Positions 35,406 through 45,876 of a stretch of DNA of 64,000 nucleotides are shown here, in pieces. Under the pieces are notes generated by a model. That model searched no databases. It was given only the letters and a program-made list of their open reading frames with translations, and was not told where the DNA came from. The DNA lies in the NCBI RefSeq assembly GCF_030818895.1, contig NZ_JAUTBA010000001.1:1612001-1676000 (forward strand), in the 5' to 3' direction. How positions within the stretch are numbered: the first letter of the stretch is position 1; each line of letters begins with the position of its first letter. Made by a program: the position numbers and the translations under genes. Source of the DNA: Sphingobacterium zeae. GTDB lineage: Bacteria; Bacteroidota; Bacteroidia; Sphingobacteriales; Sphingobacteriaceae.

Positions 35406-38400
35406 TTATCCCAGCAACTCCATTAAATAGCTTTTATCCAGATAAAAGGTATCCAAGCTGCCGCCTTCATCCAGAATGCTTTTGCTGATTTCCTTTTTAT
35501 GCTGCTGTAAGGTCTGAATTTTATCTTCAACGGTATTCGGGCTGATTAACCGAACTGCAGTTACCGTTTTTTGCTGGCCCATGCGATAAATCCTGTCAAT
35601 GGCCTGTTGTTCGACTGCAGGATTCCACCAAGGGTCCACCAGATACACCACATCGGCAGCGACAAGATTGAGTCCAGTGCCCCCTGCTTTCAGGCTCACC
35701 AGAAAAACAGGTATATCCTTATCGTTTTGGAAATCGCTAACCAGCTGACCTCGATTTTTGGATTTCCCCGTGAGCATCAATGAACGAATACCCTGTTTAT
35801 CCAAAGCCTCTTTAATCAGATTGAGCATCGTTACGAATTGTGAAAATACGATTATTTTATGCCGCTCTTTTTTATGCACAATCTGCTCCATAAGCATTTC
35901 AATTTTGGCAGAGTCCTCCGTGGACGTCAGCTCTTCATTTTGTAGCAGTTTGCTTGAGTTACATATCTGACGCAATTTGGTTAAGCCTTTTAATACATGC
36001 ATAGGGCTTTTTCTAATTTCATCCCCATCTTTGGCCGAGATAAATTCGCGGAACTCCTTTTCATAAAGATCATAAATTCGCCGTTGAGCACTTTTCATTT
36101 CGCAGTAAAGAACCAGTTCATTCTTCGCTGGAAGATCACGTAATACATCCTGCTTTGTTCGACGCAGAATAAAAGGCTTTACTTTTTCTTTGAGCATTTC
36201 TTTTCTCTTGCGGTCGTGGAAGGCGTCTATAGGGGTGGTGTACACATCTTTGAAGTACTTTTTACTTCCTAGTAAACCGGGCACAATAAAGGAAATCTGC
36301 GCATAGAGATCCATTGTGTTATTTTCGATAGGGGTTCCTGTCAAAATAATACGATTTCTTGATTGTAGTAAGTTTACTGTTTTATAACGCTGAGAATCTG
36401 GATTTTTTATTTGCTGCGATTCATCCAATATCACATAATTGAACTTTATTTTTTTCAGCATATTGATCGCTGTCAACAGGTTGTGATAAGAAATTAAAAT
36501 CAGGTCATAGGATTCAGGCTGCCGCGCTTTTTGTAGGCTATTTGGACCATCTACAACGAGCGTTTCAAAAGACGGAAGAAATTGCTGAATTTCGTGCTGC
36601 CAGTTGAAGATTAAGGTCGTGGGAAGTACCAGTAAAGTTGCTGCAGTTTCTCCCTGTCCTTTTTGAGTAGCCAAGAAAGCTAAAATTTGGATGGTTTTGC
36701 CGAGCCCCATATCGTCGGCAAGACAACCTCCAAAGTTAAGCCCATCCAAAAAATGTAACCATTGTACCCCATCTTGCTGATAGGGGCGTAGATTTCCAAC
36801 AAAGGATGAAGGAATCTGAAGTTTGGAGAACGAAGAAAAATTAGTGAGTCGACTTCTCAGCATTCTAAGCTCTGCCACTACGGTAGGATCTATCTCAGAC
36901 TGCTCAAAAAGATGGTCAATCTCATTAAATTTATATTTTGGAATTTCAATGAAATCATCCGTGATCGTTTCGGCAGCATTAAAATAAGCTTCAAATTTAT
37001 CGAGCCACTCCTGCGGTAAAATTCCCTGGGTGCCATCATCCAAAATGATGAACTGCGAACGGTTCCGTACAGCCTTTTCAAGTTTTTTAAGGGAAACACT
37101 TTTAGGCCCGAATTTAACTTGTATATGAGCATTGAACCAATTTTGACCACTCAGTACCTCGATATGTATTTTGCCTTTGAAACGACTTAATTGATTGCCC
37201 CTAAGGGTATTAAATCCAATGATCTGTATGCCATGATGCTGCCACGCATCAAAAGCATCTAAAAACCAGTCTTTATCTAGAAAATAACGGCGATGGAGAT
37301 AAAAATGCTGGAAGCTTCCATCGTCCATCTGTTCCTCGAAATACGGATGTTGCTTCAGTAAAAGTGAAATTATATTAGTTTCTGCTTCATGCTTCCGATC
37401 GACCAAAAACTGGTTGCCCTTACTATCCGTTCCAAATATGTTTCGTTTGCTTAAAATAGGAATTTCGACCTCTCCATAACGCATGACAGGAATAAGGTTG
37501 ACAAAATCTTCCGATTCCTCCAGAAACAAAAGTGGCTGCATGTCCTCATAATAAAGATTTTCCTTCAACTGCGGCTTGTTCGCTTTAGGAATATCCCGGA
37601 AATGCAAATCCACCGAGTGTGCGAGCGGTTCCAAAAATAAGCTGTTGAATTCTTTGAATTTCCGCTGATGAATCAACAACTGCTCACCCTTGTTGGTGAA
37701 CAAACGTATCAACTTCAGGTGAAGCTTATTTTCGATAAGACAAAGCTGATTTCGGATGAAGATAAAATGATCCATAACAACCATCAAATCCTGTAATTTG
37801 TAGGTGATGGTATGCACAGTGATTTCTCCTTTAATAGTATAAAATGAGCCTTTTTTTGTAATAAAGAGCTTAATATCACCTTTCTTCAGACTAAGCTGAA
37901 CTGCTGATAGGGAGGAGGCTGTTATATTTTCATATTGTTCATAATCATGTAGGTAAAAATCCATCCGTAGCGGGTTTTTTGCAATTGCCTTCAGGCTGGA
38001 AATAATTTCCAGATCTTGTTGCACTACCTGGGAAAGCTGAAGCACAGCCGTGTAAAATTGCATTTCTTCTATTGAGCGGCTCCGCCAGAGAAATGTTTGG
38101 ATATCACCATTAGAAATCGGGTTTTTGAGCATACCGGATTTTGTTAATGAAGCCCGGCAGAGGAGAACCTGCAGATTTTTGTAATACTTATTGCGTGTTA
38201 ATACAACAAAATGATGCTGCTGTTCGATCGGAGTTTTGCTTTTGGAGGCAATAGATTCCTCCATCAGGTCAAAGTCATCGATGGAAGTTAACTGTTTGTC
38301 TTTCAAAACAAAATCCAGTTTGCCCGCTTTGATATGCGCAGAAAAATAATTTTCAAGAGCCGGTTCATCTTCCAGTCCATATTGCGCCGCAATTTTTTTC

Positions 38401-38720
38401 AGTAGATCGTTGTACCGATTGGCGTCAAAGAATGCCAGCCAATTTTCCTGCGTGAATAATTTACTTAAAGCCGCCTTTTGATGACGACAAAATCCTGTAT
38501 GAAGACAATTGCAGCATACGGATGTTGCCGGAGCGGTATGGTTAATCATCACCTCAAAGTCGTTATAATTTTCCTGTACACGAAACGTTGCCTGATTGAT
38601 CTCCATCTCCAGTGCATTCACGTGGAAATGAGAGAGTGTCAAGTCCATCCAAGGGAAATAAGAATGCCGGCTTACTTTGTTGAAATCAATATCGGTCAAT
38701 ACATGCTGATGATACTCCAT
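35406..38720 (-). CDS. SNF2/SWI2-family helicase with SWIM-like zinc motif
   Basis: 1104 residues. The N-terminal third carries a SWIM-like cluster (CCNCLHTGFCRHQ near residue 68), then a large poorly conserved region. The C-terminal half is an SNF2 ATPase: Walker A ADDMGLGKT near residue 667, DESQ box (VILDESQQIKN), TGTPIENN, IVPG, and the second RecA lobe with SLKAGGTGLNLVAADVVYLVDPWWNPAVEQQAIDRIYRMGQ. Such bacterial SNF2 proteins translocate on double-stranded DNA and affect transcription or repair; RapA-like action is possible. It begins 9 bases after the TonB receptor gene, an odd operon partner. Confidence 0.92.
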   Translation of the reverse strand: MEYHQHVLTDIDFNKVSRHSYFPWMDLTLSHFHVNALEMEINQATFRVQENYNDFEVMINHTAPATSVCCNCLHTGFCRHQKAALSKLFTQENWLAFFDANRYNDLLKKIAAQYGLEDEPALENYFSAHIKAGKLDFVLKDKQLTSIDDFDLMEESIASKSKTPIEQQHHFVVLTRNKYYKNLQVLLCRASLTKSGMLKNPISNGDIQTFLWRSRSIEEMQFYTAVLQLSQVVQQDLEIISSLKAIAKNPLRMDFYLHDYEQYENITASSLSAVQLSLKKGDIKLFITKKGSFYTIKGEITVHTITYKLQDLMVVMDHFIFIRNQLCLIENKLHLKLIRLFTNKGEQLLIHQRKFKEFNSLFLEPLAHSVDLHFRDIPKANKPQLKENLYYEDMQPLLFLEESEDFVNLIPVMRYGEVEIPILSKRNIFGTDSKGNQFLVDRKHEAETNIISLLLKQHPYFEEQMDDGSFQHFYLHRRYFLDKDWFLDAFDAWQHHGIQIIGFNTLRGNQLSRFKGKIHIEVLSGQNWFNAHIQVKFGPKSVSLKKLEKAVRNRSQFIILDDGTQGILPQEWLDKFEAYFNAAETITDDFIEIPKYKFNEIDHLFEQSEIDPTVVAELRMLRSRLTNFSSFSKLQIPSSFVGNLRPYQQDGVQWLHFLDGLNFGGCLADDMGLGKTIQILAFLATQKGQGETAATLLVLPTTLIFNWQHEIQQFLPSFETLVVDGPNSLQKARQPESYDLILISYHNLLTAINMLKKIKFNYVILDESQQIKNPDSQRYKTVNLLQSRNRIILTGTPIENNTMDLYAQISFIVPGLLGSKKYFKDVYTTPIDAFHDRKRKEMLKEKVKPFILRRTKQDVLRDLPAKNELVLYCEMKSAQRRIYDLYEKEFREFISAKDGDEIRKSPMHVLKGLTKLRQICNSSKLLQNEELTSTEDSAKIEMLMEQIVHKKERHKIIVFSQFVTMLNLIKEALDKQGIRSLMLTGKSKNRGQLVSDFQNDKDIPVFLVSLKAGGTGLNLVAADVVYLVDPWWNPAVEQQAIDRIYRMGQQKTVTAVRLISPNTVEDKIQTLQQHKKEISKSILDEGGSLDTFYLDKSYLMELLG

Positions 38721-38729
38721 ACGACTTGA

Positions 38730-40799
38730 TTAAAAGTTAAAACTCATACCCCCATAATAATTACGCAAGGGGGCAGGATTAAAATAGCGGCCCCCAAAGG
38801 CATTGATATCGTTTCCAAGACTATATTTTTCATTCAGGAGATTGTCTGCACCTACGAAAAGTCTGATTTGATACCGGGATCCGACAGATTTTGTCCAAGA
38901 TAATTTGCCCTGCAAAAGATGATACCGTTTGGCATAAACAGAATTTGCATCATCCAATGGTATTGCTGCGGTTAGATTAGATAGAAGGTCGAATCGAAAT
39001 TGATTCGGAAAAAGTATATTCAATGAATTCACCCATACTGTTTTCGGAACCGCAGGAAGCTTATTGCCCTGGTAATTTTTGTCGCCCACCTGATAGATTC
39101 TAAAACTGTAATCATTGAAGGAAAAATTACTGGCGAACTGTAGGCTACGGACAACACCGGACACTTGCGGTGTGATCAAATAAAGCAGTATTGATACTTC
39201 TAAACCCTTTTGATTTATTTTACCCGCATTTTGAAAATATTCAGCACCATTTTCCCTTAACTGTCTGATAATGGCATTGTTCATTTGATACGTGTAAGCC
39301 GCTGCATCTAGAACGACCCGGCGATTCCACAAATGCAAGCGCAATCCCAGTTCATGATTCGTACCCGTTTCTGGCTTGAGTAACGTATTAATTGAATTAT
39401 CCGATGAACGGACCTCCGCAACAGTTGGTGTAGAGAACCCCTTGGAGATTGACGCCCTAAGTGCAAACATGGGGGTAATTAAATAGGATAAAGCTGCTCT
39501 AGGCATCCATGTACTCCCAAAATCAATGTTTGCTTTGTCTTCCTGTTCAACAGGAAAATATTGTCGGTAGCCAATTTTACTCTCATTTAATCCGAGCGAA
39601 AGCTCTAATTGAAGACGCTCCAGCCACTCCAGCTGAGTGCGTGCAAAAAATGATTGCTGACTGTTTTCCAATTTGTCCTTGGCCTGCGGATCGGTAGCGA
39701 CACCTTGGGCGTTGTCATAATTGTCGATCGCATACCAACCCTTTTGTGCTTCCAATCCCAGTTGGACTTCATATTTTAAATTTTGGCTCAACAGATCGGC
39801 ATACGATAAATACAGGCGCGTTCCTATGTTCTTTTCATCTCTTTTCTCGTAATTGGTGATGAAGGGATTTTTGATCTGATTCGATGAACCAAATACACTC
39901 GCGAATAAGGTCATCTTAGAACTGAGATGCGTTTGGTTGCTCAGTCCACCAAAGAATGTTTTATCGTAGATTGCTGCTTTTTGTTCAGCAGCACCAGGGT
40001 TTGGTCCGCCCTTTGGCCTAGCCTGCCTACGGTCAGTTTCCATTTGTACGGCGGTGAGCCCCCCAGGAGTCTGATAGCCAAGATCCGAATAAAACCCGGT
40101 GAATTTTAATTCGGAAGTTTTGGCGTAGTGCCAATTGTAATTGAGCTGAATATTCTTTTTGTTTAAAGCCGAATTTTGTCTATATCCATCACTTCGGGTC
40201 CAACTCTGATTGATGGCTAACTGCTGTGTCTGGCTAAAGGGTAATATGGTGTTAAGCTGTTCTTGAAAGAGACCATAAGAGCCGCCCGTCAGTTGCAGGT
40301 TGACTTCCGGTTTGGAAGACCGGTCAAATCCCTTACTGTATAAGGAGACTACACCACCCGAATTAGCACCGTAGATCGATCCATCTGGACCTTTTAAGAT
40401 ATTGATCTGGCCCAATGCATACGGATCGATCAAATTAAGATAGGTATTTCCACCAGCATCAGTAAGAGGAAAGTCGTCCAAGTAGATTTTGACATTACGA
40501 ACACCAAAAGGCGAGCGGATCATACTCCCACGGAGTGCAAGCCGGTAACTTCCAGGAGAACGTTCTTCCATCCGTAAACCCGGTACCCTGTTCATTGCCG
40601 AAACAAGAGAGGGCGACTGCTGGGATTGGATCGCTTGGCTGCTTAACACAGCCGCAGAAGATGTCAATCGCAAGAAAGGTTGTTTATTGAAGTAGGCCTT
40701 CACTTCGACTTGTTCTAGCCGATTAGTCGTAGTATCCACTTCTTGCGCATATAATTTGCTACATAAACCAAGGGTAGCAAGTAGGTAATATCTTTTCAT
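38730..40799 (-). CDS. TonB-dependent outer-membrane receptor
   Basis: 689 residues: signal peptide (MKRYYLLATLGLCSKLYAQ), plug domain (SPSLVSAMNRVPGLRMEERSPG, INILKGPDGSIYGANSGGVVSL) and a 22-stranded barrel ending in aromatic GMSFNF. It imports a bound ligand using energy from TonB-ExbBD. No carboxypeptidase-like N-terminal extension and no SusD neighbour, so a siderophore, haem, cobalamin or copper receptor is more likely than a glycan one; the ligand is not determined. It lies between a lipoprotein gene (18 bases upstream) and the SNF2 gene. Confidence 0.9.
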   Translation of the reverse strand: MKRYYLLATLGLCSKLYAQEVDTTTNRLEQVEVKAYFNKQPFLRLTSSAAVLSSQAIQSQQSPSLVSAMNRVPGLRMEERSPGSYRLALRGSMIRSPFGVRNVKIYLDDFPLTDAGGNTYLNLIDPYALGQINILKGPDGSIYGANSGGVVSLYSKGFDRSSKPEVNLQLTGGSYGLFQEQLNTILPFSQTQQLAINQSWTRSDGYRQNSALNKKNIQLNYNWHYAKTSELKFTGFYSDLGYQTPGGLTAVQMETDRRQARPKGGPNPGAAEQKAAIYDKTFFGGLSNQTHLSSKMTLFASVFGSSNQIKNPFITNYEKRDEKNIGTRLYLSYADLLSQNLKYEVQLGLEAQKGWYAIDNYDNAQGVATDPQAKDKLENSQQSFFARTQLEWLERLQLELSLGLNESKIGYRQYFPVEQEDKANIDFGSTWMPRAALSYLITPMFALRASISKGFSTPTVAEVRSSDNSINTLLKPETGTNHELGLRLHLWNRRVVLDAAAYTYQMNNAIIRQLRENGAEYFQNAGKINQKGLEVSILLYLITPQVSGVVRSLQFASNFSFNDYSFRIYQVGDKNYQGNKLPAVPKTVWVNSLNILFPNQFRFDLLSNLTAAIPLDDANSVYAKRYHLLQGKLSWTKSVGSRYQIRLFVGADNLLNEKYSLGNDINAFGGRYFNPAPLRNYYGGMSFNF

Positions 40800-40817
40800 C
40801 GTTCGGGTTAGTTCGGC

Positions 40818-41615
40818 TTAGTCTGCAAATTCTTGACTGAAATAAATTTCAAAAACCTGCTTTTTCTTATTGTATTTTAAGCATTGAAAATTCGCATATA
40901 CGGAGCTCGTCGGTACACAAAGACTGTTGGCCATGGCATCTTTTGAGATGGTTTTGTTCAGACATCCCTGCTGCAAATCAAAGTTTCTGTTCGTAGAAAT
41001 ATCGGTCACATTAAAGGAATTGTCGTCAATCAGGTAATTTGAATTGTTTAAACGAATATAATCCTCTTGATAAATCAGTTCGGAAGCCACTTGATAATCG
41101 AGCGTTCCAAAGCCGGATGAACAATCCAGATTGTGAAGGGTATTGACAACTTTTAATTCTTTATACAGTGTGTTGAATGTATTGTTATTACGATCGGATA
41201 GGATGATTTCGATGTGATGATTATCTTTATTGTACACAATATACCCAAGGTCATCGGCACCATTTTCAAAGATATTCCCTTTAGTGATCGCTAAAACAGC
41301 TAAGTTGGGATGCCCAAGAAAATAATCCTTCTGGTCCGCAGGTAGTGTTGTCGTTAACTTCTGATGAAGTTTATCGAAGAGGCCGGCATCATTCATTTTC
41401 ATTAACTGCTGCGCTTGTTCTTTTACCCTGCCTTCAAAACGTGGGCTATCGTAGCTCGACGTATCCGATGGGAGCGACGCGGAGGCTGGAAGGGCTACTT
41501 GTTCTTTCTTGTGGTCTTCACTTTTCGTTGATGTTGGTGTTGGCGCCTTTGCTTGATGACAGGAAACAAGACCTAAACATAATGGAATGTATAGAAAAAA
41601 GGTTTTTAAATTCAT
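40818..41615 (-). CDS. putative lipoprotein of unknown function
   Basis: 265 residues with a type II signal peptide: MNLKTFFLYIPLCLGLVSC, lipobox LVSC with lipidated Cys19. A Pro/Thr/Ser-rich linker (about 24-55) leads to a globular part without a motif I recognise, containing several Asn-rich turns. It is 18 bases upstream of the TonB receptor gene and may be its surface partner, by position only. Confidence 0.65.
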   Translation of the reverse strand: MNLKTFFLYIPLCLGLVSCHQAKAPTPTSTKSEDHKKEQVALPASASLPSDTSSYDSPRFEGRVKEQAQQLMKMNDAGLFDKLHQKLTTTLPADQKDYFLGHPNLAVLAITKGNIFENGADDLGYIVYNKDNHHIEIILSDRNNNTFNTLYKELKVVNTLHNLDCSSGFGTLDYQVASELIYQEDYIRLNNSNYLIDDNSFNVTDISTNRNFDLQQGCLNKTISKDAMANSLCVPTSSVYANFQCLKYNKKKQVFEIYFSQEFAD

Positions 41616-41722
41616 GATGAAGTATCGTCAATGCCTATGCAGTCACTCTTCATGCAGAGAAAGAGCAACAACATCGGCTAATTTAGTTATTTTATGGCAA
41701 AGAAAGCTGCCGTAGCCTGGAA

Positions 41723-43033
41723 TTAGAACGCTTCATTCAGCCCCAAAAAGAAACCACGGGAACCATATTTTCCAAAGGCATAGTCCAAACATAGATTTGT
41801 GCGTGTTGCTTTGTTAAATAGAACCCGTAATCCGGCACCACCCCCAGGCTGCCACCGTTCAAAAAGTTTGGTGCCCAGTTCATCGCTGGCTGTCTGTAGG
41901 TTAAAAAATGCAGCTCCGCTTAGAAAGCGATTCTTGAGAATTGGAAAGCGGTATTCTGTTTCAGCATAACCGAAAGAAATTCCTTTAAAATAACCAATGG
42001 TATAACCACGGCCGCTTCTAACAGCAACGTCCCTTCCTGTTCCTGGCAGGTCAAAGTAGGGAAGTGTGCCACCAAGTCTGTACGAACCCCAATACCAAAA
42101 AGCCAGGACATGGGCAGGGTCGGACTGAGATAAGCTAAAATACTTCCTGAAGTCGGTAGTAAGCTGCACAGCATTTTTGCTACTGCCCAGCAGCGTTGTA
42201 TTCCATCGAACTCCAATATCCGAATAGATTCCTTTATAAGGCCTATTGGGGTTGTCCCTTGTCATATATTGCATATTGAGCAGTAGTCCATTGGAATTGT
42301 AACTGTCGGGTTCGAAGCCGTGCTTTTCTGTATAGATTGTATTGGGTGTAACGTTGCCATTAGGACCGCTACTGGTTATTTTACGGCGTAGGTCAAAAGC
42401 CAGTCCTGCCCCGACAAAGAGATTGTCGGCAATGCGCTTATAGACTTTTTCATTAAATGTAAAGGCATTATATTTTGCTCCATACTTCTTATGCTCGGGG
42501 TTGGCAAGGATCTCCTCATCTGCATTGTTCCATTTGCCGTGAGGGGTCATACCCAATCCAGCGTCTAAAGCGACCATTTTAACAAGCGCAAACGCACCCT
42601 GGAAATTTAACTTATTGTTCGGTGTAAATACGTTGTGACTAATATAGAACACCATAATGTTTTTTGTGGTGATTGAGGCCGATGTCGCAGCAATTGACAT
42701 CGTCGTTGTTTTTGGATCTCCGAGAATCTTTCCGGCGACAGCCTTGACGCCAATCTGACCACCAATGGTCGGATTGTATGCAATATTGGGCATTAAGGTA
42801 ATAGGCGAACGTTTGCTGGCATGGGTCTTCTTTCGTTTGGGATGGATAATTCTTCCGATTAGATCAGAAATATCATATTGACGCGCCAAAGCTGAGTCGC
42901 GCTGATGTTTATACTGCGCAATAGAATCTGTATTTGTATCGGTTTGAGCACGAAGCAGTGTCGGGATTAAGATTAAAAGCATACCTAAAAAAGCGTGTCG
43001 GAGGAAGTCGTTATAATGTAGGAGATGATGCAT
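41723..43033 (-). CDS. BamA/TamA-family (surface antigen) outer-membrane barrel
   Basis: 436 residues. A hydrophobic leader (FLGMLLILIPTLLRAQ) may be preceded by a non-native extension: a second Met at residue 18 gives a more usual signal peptide. No POTRA domains are seen. The body is a beta barrel with the Omp85 family style DNPNRPYKGIYSDIGVRW, FWYWGSYRLGGTLPYFDLPGTGRDVAVRSGRGY and RFLSGAAFFNLQTA, ending in phenylalanine as outer-membrane proteins do. Role unknown; similar stand-alone barrels are common in Bacteroidota. Confidence 0.75.
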   Translation of the reverse strand: MHHLLHYNDFLRHAFLGMLLILIPTLLRAQTDTNTDSIAQYKHQRDSALARQYDISDLIGRIIHPKRKKTHASKRSPITLMPNIAYNPTIGGQIGVKAVAGKILGDPKTTTMSIAATSASITTKNIMVFYISHNVFTPNNKLNFQGAFALVKMVALDAGLGMTPHGKWNNADEEILANPEHKKYGAKYNAFTFNEKVYKRIADNLFVGAGLAFDLRRKITSSGPNGNVTPNTIYTEKHGFEPDSYNSNGLLLNMQYMTRDNPNRPYKGIYSDIGVRWNTTLLGSSKNAVQLTTDFRKYFSLSQSDPAHVLAFWYWGSYRLGGTLPYFDLPGTGRDVAVRSGRGYTIGYFKGISFGYAETEYRFPILKNRFLSGAAFFNLQTASDELGTKLFERWQPGGGAGLRVLFNKATRTNLCLDYAFGKYGSRGFFLGLNEAF

Positions 43034-43213
43034 ACCTTTGAATTTATCTTAAAAATAAACGTTAAAAAAAATAAAAAGTTTTCTAGGGGCCGAAAGCTGT
43101 TTTCTTTTTGCCATGTGAACGATGGTCAATAGGGATGTTTTTGTTGTCAAGCTGGAATATTAAACTTGCAAATCACAACAAATTTATCTTAGTTTGATTA
43201 TTTAAATTAGGAT

Positions 43214-45094
43214 ATGATAGGACGCACGATATTTAATTATGGATTGTCCCTGCTTTTATTGACAGGGGCGGCTCATGCCCAAGAGTTGTATACACCAAGA
43301 AATATTCAGCAAGCGATTGAAAAAGGAACCCGAACCACGACGGGGCTACCCGGCAAAAATTATTGGCAAAATTTTGGAAAATATGACGTGCGGGTAAAAT
43401 TGGATCCGGCTACAAAGATAGTAAGTGGAACAGAGACCATCTTGTACTATAATAATAGTCCTGATACATTGAATCGCTTGGCTATTCGATTTGTCAATAA
43501 TGTTCATAAACCCAATGCGGTACGTGCGGCGTACGCTTCGGACGATTACCTGACTTCGGGGCTGAAGATTAAGTCATTTAAATTGAATGGTCAAGTTTAT
43601 GAAGTGAACAGCAAAGATTGGGGAACCGTAAAATTAGCCGATTTTGGACAAAAAATCTTTCCGGGAACCACTGCAACGTTGGATATTAGCTGGGAATATC
43701 CGCTTTCTATAGCGAGTGACCGGGAGGGGTTGCTGAATGCCTCTACTTTCTATTGCGCTTATTCCTATCCACGTGTGTCTGTATATGACGATTACAATGG
43801 TTGGGATCTCCTGGAACACAATGGGCGGCAGGAATTCTATAATGGGTTCAACGATTACCAATTTGAGATATCCGTTCCGAAGAACTTTGTTGTGTGGGCG
43901 ACAGGTGAATTGACCAATGCCGCTGATGTACTGCAGAAACCTATTCTGGACCGTTTCGAAAAATCAAAAGTTAGCGATACCCCAATACATATCGCGACTG
44001 ATGCTGAAATGAAATCGGGGAAGGTGACAGCGCAAGAAGCCTGGAATAAGTGGAAATTCAAAGCAAGCTATGTACCTGATTTTTGTTTCAGTGTGAGTGA
44101 CAATTATATCTGGGATGGCGGGAGTGTAGATTTGGGAAGCAAGCGCGTGAGTGTGCAATCTAGCTATGTCGCCGGAACGCCAGATTTTGAACAATATATT
44201 GGCTGGCAACAATACTGCATTAGCTGGTTTTCTAAAAATTGGCCTGGTGTCACCTATCCATACCCAACAATGACCGCCGTTCAGGGATTTGCCGATATGG
44301 AATATCCGATGATGATCAACGATTCGAGTGTACCTGATAATCTTGTGGATGCACGACAAACGGCGGACCACGAAATTGCCCATACTTATTTTCCTTTTTA
44401 CATGGGTATCAATGAGACGCGGTATGGTTATATGGACGAAGGCTGGGCTACGGCATTGGAATTCTGGATCGGAAATGCAGAGATCGGTGCCGAAAAAAAC
44501 AAAGAGCTTTTTAAGGATGCTCGCGTAAAGCGCTATATTTTTGACCCTTCTACAGAAGAAGACCAACCCTTAATTACCATGACCTCTCAGTTAAGTGGTT
44601 TAGGGTATGGTAATAATGCTTACATCAAGGCCGCGTTGTCTTATATTGCATTGCGGGATTATCTGGGCGATGAACTGTTTAAAAAAGCATTACATCATTA
44701 TATGGAGTTATGGCATGGAAAGCATCCTACGCCTTGGGACTTCTTTTACAGCATCAACGCCGGAGCTGGGCAAAATTTAAATTGGTATTGGAAAAATTGG
44801 TATTTTACCAATAATTACATCGACCTTAAAGTGGATAGCTTTAAGCAACTCGGCGGTAAAAATACACTTACAATTACCAATGTAGGAGGATTTGCAATTC
44901 CGTTTGATGTGTTGATTACCTATGCAGATGGATCGGTGGAGACAAAACATCAAACTCCAGCAATTTGGCAACACAATGAAAAACAGGCAAGCATGACTTG
45001 GAGTTCGACCAAAAAGGTGAAAAATATTACCTTGGACGGTGGTATTTTTATGGATTACACAGCTAAAGACAACAGCTGGAACGTTATAAAGTAA
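43214..45094 (+). CDS. M1 family zinc metallopeptidase, exported
   Basis: 626 residues with a signal peptide ending AAHAQ. The gluzincin signature is complete: HEIAH at 386-390 and the third zinc ligand Glu409 in MDEGWA; the aminopeptidase substrate motif appears as GFADMEYP (358-365), a variant of GxMEN. The length is shorter than full aminopeptidase N, so the C-terminal HEAT-like domain is reduced and replaced by a beta-type end (VDSFKQLGGKNTLTITNVGG). It probably trims peptides in the periplasm. Confidence 0.9.
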   Translation: MIGRTIFNYGLSLLLLTGAAHAQELYTPRNIQQAIEKGTRTTTGLPGKNYWQNFGKYDVRVKLDPATKIVSGTETILYYNNSPDTLNRLAIRFVNNVHKPNAVRAAYASDDYLTSGLKIKSFKLNGQVYEVNSKDWGTVKLADFGQKIFPGTTATLDISWEYPLSIASDREGLLNASTFYCAYSYPRVSVYDDYNGWDLLEHNGRQEFYNGFNDYQFEISVPKNFVVWATGELTNAADVLQKPILDRFEKSKVSDTPIHIATDAEMKSGKVTAQEAWNKWKFKASYVPDFCFSVSDNYIWDGGSVDLGSKRVSVQSSYVAGTPDFEQYIGWQQYCISWFSKNWPGVTYPYPTMTAVQGFADMEYPMMINDSSVPDNLVDARQTADHEIAHTYFPFYMGINETRYGYMDEGWATALEFWIGNAEIGAEKNKELFKDARVKRYIFDPSTEEDQPLITMTSQLSGLGYGNNAYIKAALSYIALRDYLGDELFKKALHHYMELWHGKHPTPWDFFYSINAGAGQNLNWYWKNWYFTNNYIDLKVDSFKQLGGKNTLTITNVGGFAIPFDVLITYADGSVETKHQTPAIWQHNEKQASMTWSSTKKVKNITLDGGIFMDYTAKDNSWNVIK

Positions 45095-45238
45095 CCCGAT
45101 TGATCGTGTCAGCCTTTATGTTATGAAAAGGTTGACATGATTGAGGCTTTATTCCCAATAGTAGAATCTGATTTTGCGCCCTATGTCCGATGTAACCGAT
45201 AGGGAGGCGTGCTCACGTGTAACTGGTATGTACGGTTA

Positions 45239-45862
45239 CTAACGACCAGGGTTAGGGTGATCGATGGTTCTAAATGTTAGATTAATCCGTGCGCCGAACG
45301 CCTTTTTTGTAGGTGGAAGTCGATGCAGCCAATAGGTTTGCGTCAGATCTTTCATAACCAAAAGACTGCCATGTCCTAGAATGATATCTATTTTTTCCTT
45401 ACTGGTCTTATGCTTAAAAGCAAATTTGCGTTCAGCACCAAAGCTTAGCGAAGCAATTGCCCCATTTTTTTTAAGATCTTTCTCCGCGTCACTGTGCCAG
45501 GCCATACCTTCATCGCCATTGTGATAAAGATTCAACAGACATGAATTATATGTCTCCAGTGTCTGTTTTTCCGCTATTTTTTTCAGCTCAAGAAGTTCCT
45601 TTGTCCACGGAAGCGCCTTTTTGGTGGTATTAGAATAACTATATTCGAACGCATCATCCCCATACCAGGCCACTTTTCGTTTGGTGATTATTTCATTTCC
45701 AAAAATAATGGCCCGATCGTTTACCCATTCAATTGACTCCATGAGTCTATCAAAATAGCGGTTTGCCTCCAGCACAGATAATATTTTGCCATAATAATTG
45801 ACAGTACCGTCGTAAGGGAGTAAATTTCTATTGCCATCAAAGAGATTGTCGAAAAGTTCCAT
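45239..45862 (-). CDS. alkB: AlkB-family 2-oxoglutarate/Fe(II) dioxygenase
   Basis: 207 residues from MELFDNLFDGNRNLLPYDG; 25 further in-frame codons upstream overlap ada and are not needed. The metal triad is visible: WHSD (H and D), then YWLHRLP, and the 2-oxoglutarate arginine in ARINLTFR. It removes alkyl groups from adenine and cytosine in DNA or RNA by oxidation. It follows the Ada-like gene by 14 bases, so both probably respond together to alkylation. Confidence 0.9.
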   Translation of the reverse strand: MELFDNLFDGNRNLLPYDGTVNYYGKILSVLEANRYFDRLMESIEWVNDRAIIFGNEIITKRKVAWYGDDAFEYSYSNTTKKALPWTKELLELKKIAEKQTLETYNSCLLNLYHNGDEGMAWHSDAEKDLKKNGAIASLSFGAERKFAFKHKTSKEKIDIILGHGSLLVMKDLTQTYWLHRLPPTKKAFGARINLTFRTIDHPNPGR

Positions 45863-45876
45863 ATGAGTATATTTTA

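Noticed and set aside
45104..45140. Terminator after the M1 peptidase gene
   Set aside because: An imperfect stem (TGTCAGCCTTT with AAAGGTTGACA) is present but no T-run follows on either strand.
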